Source: Paenibacillus terrae (lineage in GTDB: Bacteria > Bacillota > Bacilli > Paenibacillales > Paenibacillaceae). From it: DNA of 49,904 nt. Location of the stretch: the NCBI RefSeq assembly GCF_005217525.1, contig NZ_PNXQ01000016.1, positions 381,948-431,851 on the forward strand. The letters run 5' to 3'. The first letter of the stretch is position 1, and every line of letters starts with the position of its first letter. The position numbers were made by a program, and so were the translations under genes. The notes below the pieces were generated by a model, which worked only from the letters and a program-made list of their open reading frames with translations, was not told the DNA's origin and did no database searches. Shown here one piece after another: positions 44,898 to 49,904 of the stretch.

Positions 44898-47800
44898 TTA
44901 TAGAACCTCCCCTATCTGAGATGCTATACCGGCGGCCTGATAAAAAGCAGCCCTAACTTCCTCAACCTCTATCTCGTAACTGCACCGCATCGAAAAAATA
45001 AGACCATCTGTGTAGGAGGTAGCGATGCAGTTGAACAGCGAATAGATCGGCAGCGGATTCGGTTGCTTTATGACCGTATCATCGTAAAATTGGCTATACT
45101 TCAACCCTTCCTTTGCGCTATTGGCCAAATAGTTAAACATGAATACATCTAGATGCTCATACTGCTTCCCAAATTGTACAAGTGTTCTGGTCCGTTCCCA
45201 CCTGTTTTTATAGGCAGGTCCTGTAAGCAGGTTCATAAAATTAATCGTGTGGTGTTTTAATAATTCCAGCCTATTTCTGACAGTCAGCAGCATTTCATCC
45301 GGCTTCTGCTTCATGTCCATCAGCATAGGCACAAAATCAATAAACTCACCGACCGTGTTATAATACGTCGCCTCATCGTACCTTCTTCCATCATATAAAA
45401 ATAACAATGGCAACTGGTTCATACCTAAATAGATTTGCATGCCCCTTGTAAAGACAGAGAGCGCAAACTCCAAGGATGGGTTTTTAGCCGGGATGCTCAC
45501 GCTAAACAGATAGGCTTCTGTGCTCGTTCTTAGCTTCGGAGTTTGTAACAGGTCCTGCTTGCTTTGCTGGAATGCTTCCAGATGAAAGTCGTATATCAAT
45601 GCCTGTTCGGTGATTCCGCTGGGTCCGCTTTGGATTTGTTCTACATAATCCTTATAGGGTTTTACTTCATCCGTAGGAAGGGATTCGTTTTGAAGCAGAC
45701 TCCTGTAGCAAGCCATTACCTGTCGTTCAGCTACTTCCGAAGTCACCCGATCGCATATCGCATGATGATAAAGCGTAATAACAACATGCTCACGCAGATT
45801 TCGTTTTAGCACAAACATCTGAAACAAAGCACGCTCTCCCGTGTATCGGGTATTCGTCATGTAGTCATTTATCATTTCCATAAAGGGGCCATATGGATTG
45901 CAGTCCGTTACGTCAAGGATGGTGAGTGTTGGCAAATCGGCGTCGTGAAGTACGTATTCCCTCCAATACGTCCATTCATCTCTTTGCACAGGAATGCTTC
46001 TTAGTAATCCTTGACTTTGTACAAATTGAGCATAAGCCTGATTCAAAAAATCATAATTCACATACTCGTCCAGCCTAAATAAGCCAATACTCGGCGGTGT
46101 ATGAAATGAAATTTGCATTTGTTGAATTCCACTTAGCGGATATTCTTGTGCCACTTGCCCCGTTTTAACCCACTGATCTCTTTTTAAATAATCGTCTTCC
46201 AGTCGCTCGCGCAACCTTGCTGCCTGATCCGTGTCCATGGTTTTCAAGCCCAGACGCTGGACAAACTCCTCTTCATCGAAGACCTGGTATTGATTATCCA
46301 TTTTTACTTTTTGATGCAATGGTACAATATAATGCGGCTGGAGTTCTTTAGCGACTTTCCCGTTCATGATCCGCATGACAGGATTAACGTTGTCCTCAGA
46401 ATTGAAGTAAAGTACTCGAATATCTCTCACTTCGTGAAGAAAATCCCGCACTTGATACTTCACCAGCTCATACACACCATCTGTTTCTTGGTGCAGCCAG
46501 GAAATCAACTCTTGCTTGGTTTCTATGGTGCCCTGCTGCTTCAAGGCTCTTTCACTATCTTGAGCCGATTGAAGATAAGCAGCGAGCGCACGGATCGTCT
46601 TATAGTGGTAAATATCTGCCAAAGTGGTATGATATCCAGCCACCTCCATCCTTGACATTAACGTAAGCGCATGAATAGAATGTCCACCAAGGTCGAAGAA
46701 GCTGTCCACAACACTGAACTGCTGAATACCTAATACATCCTGCCAGATTTCCATCAGCCTGGCTTCCAGCCCTGCCTCAGGAGATATGTTTGCTGCCACG
46801 GTATGTCCATTGTCTACAAAGGACAACAGTACCTTGCGATCCAGCTTTCCATTCCGTGTCAGTGGCATCTGCTCTAATTGAACAAAAAAAGAGGGAATCA
46901 TGTATTTCGGCAGCTTTGCAAAAAGCGTGTTTTTAATTTCATCTGCCGGCAGCCTTTGGCTTGCCCTATAGTACGCTCCCAGTTGCTTCTGTCCGTTCCC
47001 ATCTTCACGCACGATAACAACCGCTTCTTGTATATCCTTTATTTTTATTAGCTGTGCCTCAATTTCCCCTGGCTCAATTCGGTAGCCCCGTATTTTCACT
47101 TGCTCGTCAATCCGGCCGATATATTCAATGTTTCCGTCCGCTTGCTCTTTTGCCCAATCTCCGGTTCGGTACAACCTGCCCCCCGGCACCCCTGGAAAAG
47201 GAATAAACCTTTCCTCTGTCAGCTCTGGACGGTTCAAATAACCTTTCACTAATCCATCACCAGCGATGTACAGTTCACCTGCAACTCCTTGTGGCAAAGG
47301 ATGCTGGTTATGATCCATGATGTAAACCGACGTATTGCTGATGGGTTTACCAATCGGTACGGTATTTGCAGCCTCATCCAAATGATCAATCCGGTAAAAC
47401 GTTGCAAATACTGTACTCTCGGTCGGTCCGTAGACATGAATTAAACGGCCAGAGCCCAGACGGGCAAATGCTTTGCGCACATGGCTGACCGACACCTTTT
47501 CACCACCGAATAGCAAGGTATCAAGTGTGGCAAAGCAATCCGGATCAATATCCACCATTGCATTAAAAAGTGCTGTTGTAATGAAGCATTTTGTAATCTG
47601 TTGTGTGTGCAGTACACTCGATAGCTCTCGTGCATTCATGATGTGGGCTTGTGGGGTCAAAACGAGGGTGGCTCCGTTGAGCAGTGCCCCGTAAATGCCA
47701 AATGTAGAACCATCGAACGAAAAACTGGCCAATTGCAAGATTCGATCTTTTGCCGCGAATCGGATGTAATTTGTTTCTTTGACAACACGTGTAATATTGT

Positions 47801-48338
47801 AGTGCATCGTCAAGTTTCCCTTCGGTTCGCCCGTAGAGCCTGACGTATACATAATGCAGGCTAGTGCATCTGAGTCATGAATGGAGGTGAGATTCCCTGC
47901 TTCTTCCCTGTTATTTCTCTTGTCCGACAAATCCAGTACAGGAACGTTGAGCTCCACTTGTTGCTCAATTGGTAGCCGGGTTAGCAGGAGCTTTGCGCCA
48001 GAATCTTTCAGCATATAGCGTATACGTTCCTTGGGGTATTCCGGATCAATCGGCACATAGGCTCCCCCGGCTTTTAAAATCCCGAAAATACCGACGATCA
48101 TTTCTAATGAGCATTCGGCCATAATCCCGACGGGGTCGCCTTTATTTACACCTTTGTTCCGCAGAACCCGGGCAAGCTGATTAGCCTGTTTGTTCAGATC
48201 ACCATACGTCAAATGCTTGTCTTCCAATACAACTGCCACTTGCTCTGGTGTGCGCTCGGCCTCCCCCTCAAACAACTGATGAATCGTTGTATCCCGCGGG
48301 TAATCCGCTAACGTACCATGTAACATGCTCCGTCTCAT
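44898..48338 (-). CDS. Nonribosomal peptide synthetase, loading module (A-T-unusual C)
   Basis: 1146 aa. Starts directly with an adenylation domain (1-505; MYTSGSTGEPKG 163-174), no condensation domain first, so it loads the first amino acid unacylated. Code DGFFLGVVFK, one change from the Ile code DGFFLGVVYK. Carrier domain with GGHS (Ser554). Residues about 595-730 are an unassigned insert rich in charged residues (SWLHQETDGVYELVKYQVRD). Then a divergent condensation domain (731-1146) with HHAICDR (858-864): second His and Asp kept, final Gly replaced by Arg. GGGAG lies 6 bases before ATG 48338; ATG at residue 5 is an alternative. Confidence 0.92.
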   Translation of the reverse strand: MRRSMLHGTLADYPRDTTIHQLFEGEAERTPEQVAVVLEDKHLTYGDLNKQANQLARVLRNKGVNKGDPVGIMAECSLEMIVGIFGILKAGGAYVPIDPEYPKERIRYMLKDSGAKLLLTRLPIEQQVELNVPVLDLSDKRNNREEAGNLTSIHDSDALACIMYTSGSTGEPKGNLTMHYNITRVVKETNYIRFAAKDRILQLASFSFDGSTFGIYGALLNGATLVLTPQAHIMNARELSSVLHTQQITKCFITTALFNAMVDIDPDCFATLDTLLFGGEKVSVSHVRKAFARLGSGRLIHVYGPTESTVFATFYRIDHLDEAANTVPIGKPISNTSVYIMDHNQHPLPQGVAGELYIAGDGLVKGYLNRPELTEERFIPFPGVPGGRLYRTGDWAKEQADGNIEYIGRIDEQVKIRGYRIEPGEIEAQLIKIKDIQEAVVIVREDGNGQKQLGAYYRASQRLPADEIKNTLFAKLPKYMIPSFFVQLEQMPLTRNGKLDRKVLLSFVDNGHTVAANISPEAGLEARLMEIWQDVLGIQQFSVVDSFFDLGGHSIHALTLMSRMEVAGYHTTLADIYHYKTIRALAAYLQSAQDSERALKQQGTIETKQELISWLHQETDGVYELVKYQVRDFLHEVRDIRVLYFNSEDNVNPVMRIMNGKVAKELQPHYIVPLHQKVKMDNQYQVFDEEEFVQRLGLKTMDTDQAARLRERLEDDYLKRDQWVKTGQVAQEYPLSGIQQMQISFHTPPSIGLFRLDEYVNYDFLNQAYAQFVQSQGLLRSIPVQRDEWTYWREYVLHDADLPTLTILDVTDCNPYGPFMEMINDYMTNTRYTGERALFQMFVLKRNLREHVVITLYHHAICDRVTSEVAERQVMACYRSLLQNESLPTDEVKPYKDYVEQIQSGPSGITEQALIYDFHLEAFQQSKQDLLQTPKLRTSTEAYLFSVSIPAKNPSLEFALSVFTRGMQIYLGMNQLPLLFLYDGRRYDEATYYNTVGEFIDFVPMLMDMKQKPDEMLLTVRNRLELLKHHTINFMNLLTGPAYKNRWERTRTLVQFGKQYEHLDVFMFNYLANSAKEGLKYSQFYDDTVIKQPNPLPIYSLFNCIATSYTDGLIFSMRCSYEIEVEEVRAAFYQAAGIASQIGEVL

Positions 48339-48509
48339 CTCCTTCTCCCATTAACATTCATACGATTTAAGGTTTGCTCTACAAGCATCTTTTTCGAAAG
48401 AAGTCGTTTATGGTTAAACTATAATCACAACTTTATATTAAAATGGGGATTTAGCTGGAGATGAAGAAATGACATCAGGTGACAGAATAGTACACTTTTT
48501 CTCTTCGTT

Positions 48510-49373
48510 TTACGCCTTTAGTTTCACAGCATAGCGATATTGCATGCCCGACATTTCAGGCATTTCCAGAAATTCGAGTCTGCCCTGAGCGATCAACTGT
48601 TGAACCCGGTATTCCAAAAAAGTATCGCTTCTCAGCTGTGACAACTGTGTTAAAGCCTCATCTATTATTTTTCCCGCGTGTACAAATTGCCGATTATCCT
48701 CTGCTTGCAGTTGACCGATCAAATCCAGCAAAGCCTGATCAAAGGAATCTTCTGGCACATGATCGATATGGTCATTTTCCCATAATCTCAGCACACTTGC
48801 CTGTTCACTAAGCTCCAGCCAATCTTGTTCATGTCGATGTCGATCTTCCATACTTAAAGCATGAATTTTCTCTTTATTTTGCGTTATGAAGCGTGCAATT
48901 TCTTTCGAATACACCACGTTCATGGATAGAGGAAACTTACTTTCCATGTATAAAGGATCACTCGGCTCCCGTTCCAAGGAATCTGTTACGTTTACGACCC
49001 CGATAGGAGCAGTTCTGTTCCGCAAAAGGTATAATGCAAAACGTAATCCGATCTGTTCGTGAGCATTAGAGCCGCACCAGATCGTTATAGACTTATCATC
49101 AGAAATTGCAGTAAGAGTAGCCGTCATCTGTTCAATGCGGTGCTCCCAATTCGCGTAATAGAAAAATTCATAATCCACGATCCGTTCAGCCAACCAGTTG
49201 TGACGGTTCTCTTGTCCTTCTGGTGTTTCCAGCTTCCACAACGGCCCTATGGAAAATAGATCATTAAAAGACAGCACTTCACTCTCATAACGCAATCCTG
49301 CTCCAGAAAGGCCTACTTTCATCGAGCCAGCAGCAGACTGAGAGAACAGTAGGTGTACATTGTTAGATGACAA
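48510..49373 (-). CDS. DUF1835-domain protein
   Basis: 287 aa, soluble. VHLLFSQSAAGSMKVGL and VLSFNDLFSIGPLWKL, then ITIWCGSNAHEQIGLRFALY, fit DUF1835/DUF3658 proteins of Bacillus, whose function is unknown. TTG start with AAAGGAGG. It is 171 bases upstream of the first NRPS gene in the same direction and may be the first gene of the operon or simply a neighbour. Confidence 0.82.
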   Translation of the reverse strand: MSSNNVHLLFSQSAAGSMKVGLSGAGLRYESEVLSFNDLFSIGPLWKLETPEGQENRHNWLAERIVDYEFFYYANWEHRIEQMTATLTAISDDKSITIWCGSNAHEQIGLRFALYLLRNRTAPIGVVNVTDSLEREPSDPLYMESKFPLSMNVVYSKEIARFITQNKEKIHALSMEDRHRHEQDWLELSEQASVLRLWENDHIDHVPEDSFDQALLDLIGQLQAEDNRQFVHAGKIIDEALTQLSQLRSDTFLEYRVQQLIAQGRLEFLEMPEMSGMQYRYAVKLKA

Positions 49374-49510
49374 GTCAACTGCCTCCTTTCACTGTGATCA
49401 ATAATATCTTGTCTTTCGACCAGAAATATCTTTAGAATAGGCGTATAGCTATCATATCTTGCTCCACAATAACAATACCACAGGATGATTACTCGACTGG
49501 AGGAAAAGAA

Positions 49511-49904
49511 ATGACATCGGAGTGGCAGAGACTACAGACCAAACTGCCGGAATGGGTGGAACAGAGCCGTCATCAGTATATTCATGGCAAGGTGGCAGCG
49601 TATATTCCCGAATTGTCCAAAGCCCCGGCCGACGCGCTGGGAGTTGTCGTGATGAACAAAACCGGCGAGACCGTGGTAGCAGGAGATACCGAAATAAGCT
49701 TTACGATGCAAAGCATTTCGAAGGTATTCACGCTTATTTTGGCCTTGATGGATAATGGAGAGGATGTGGTCTTCTCCAAGGTCGGTATGGAGCCTACCGG
49801 AGACCGTTTCAATTCCATGCTGAAGCTGGAACTGGTCGAGCCGGGCATCCCGTTTAACCCGCTGATTAATGCCGGAGCCATCGCCGTGTCCTCTTTGATT
49901 CGTG
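49511..49904 (+). CDS. glsA: Glutaminase, partial
   Basis: The first 131 residues of a serine-dependent glutaminase that turns glutamine into glutamate and ammonia. SxxK-type catalytic motif FTMQSISKVFTL (Ser and Lys), then GDRFNSMLKLEL and PFNPLINAGAIAVSSL. Runs off the right edge. ATG 49511 after GGAGGAAAA. Divergent from the DUF1835 gene. Confidence 0.94.
   Translation, partial: MTSEWQRLQTKLPEWVEQSRHQYIHGKVAAYIPELSKAPADALGVVVMNKTGETVVAGDTEISFTMQSISKVFTLILALMDNGEDVVFSKVGMEPTGDRFNSMLKLELVEPGIPFNPLINAGAIAVSSLIR

Overview
The window reads as chromosome of a low-to-moderate GC Paenibacillus, most likely the P. polymyxa group. The left edge carries the tandem xynD-gluB pair described from 'Bacillus polymyxa', ribosome binding sites are strong Bacillus-type, and most proteins (YkkC/YkkD, PaiA, LmrB-type pump, catalase, NRPS) are Firmicute-like. 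This rests on recognising sequences from memory, not on a search.

Layout. 1-2.8 kb: xylan/beta-glucan degradation (xynD with an in-frame stop, gluB cut by the window edge) under a good CcpA site. 3.3-5.4 kb: a guanidine-I riboswitch in front of the paired SMR exporter genes ykkC-ykkD, then paiA behind a MarR regulator with a large operator repeat. 5.4-17 kb: a patchy stretch of single genes (LysR, dapA-like, HxlR/arginase pair, lipoprotein amidase, pentapeptide protein, phosphotransferase) mixed with decayed pieces: a tetL-type gene with its leader peptide but internally deleted and fused to an SRPBCC domain, an IS3-family transposase scrap, a hydrolase pseudogene, and a methyltransferase stub. 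17.9-23.5 kb: a flavin oxidoreductase and an LmrA/LmrB-like TetR/MFS drug-pump pair.

23.7-30 kb: a nickel/peptide-type ABC transporter operon has lost its middle. The 5' half of the binding-protein gene and the 3' part of an ATPase gene are separated by about 5 kb of foreign DNA. That DNA holds a MATE fragment, unknown remnants, a high-GC SDR/NADP-reductase/TetR operon with a palindromic promoter, and a degenerate Tn3-family element (31-bp inverted repeats, CsoR-type regulator, broken transposase) whose right end abuts the ATPase fragment exactly. An intact MATE gene follows.

31-35.3 kb: katA, cysC, and a NADAR gene beside an NrtR-like Nudix regulator, a plausible ADP-ribose/NAD-linked pair.

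35.5-49.4 kb: the most notable system is a compact NRPS operon on the minus strand: a DUF1835-type protein, a 1146-aa NRPS (A-T-unusual C), a 2843-aa NRPS (C-lobe fragment-A-T-E-C-A-T-C, no thioesterase), and a family-17 glycosyltransferase whose start codon overlaps the NRPS stop. The A-domain codes as I read them suggest Ile, an uncertain hydrophobic/aromatic residue (D form), and Val. A short, possibly glycosylated peptide released by a terminal condensation domain is my inference. The right edge is the start of a glutaminase gene.
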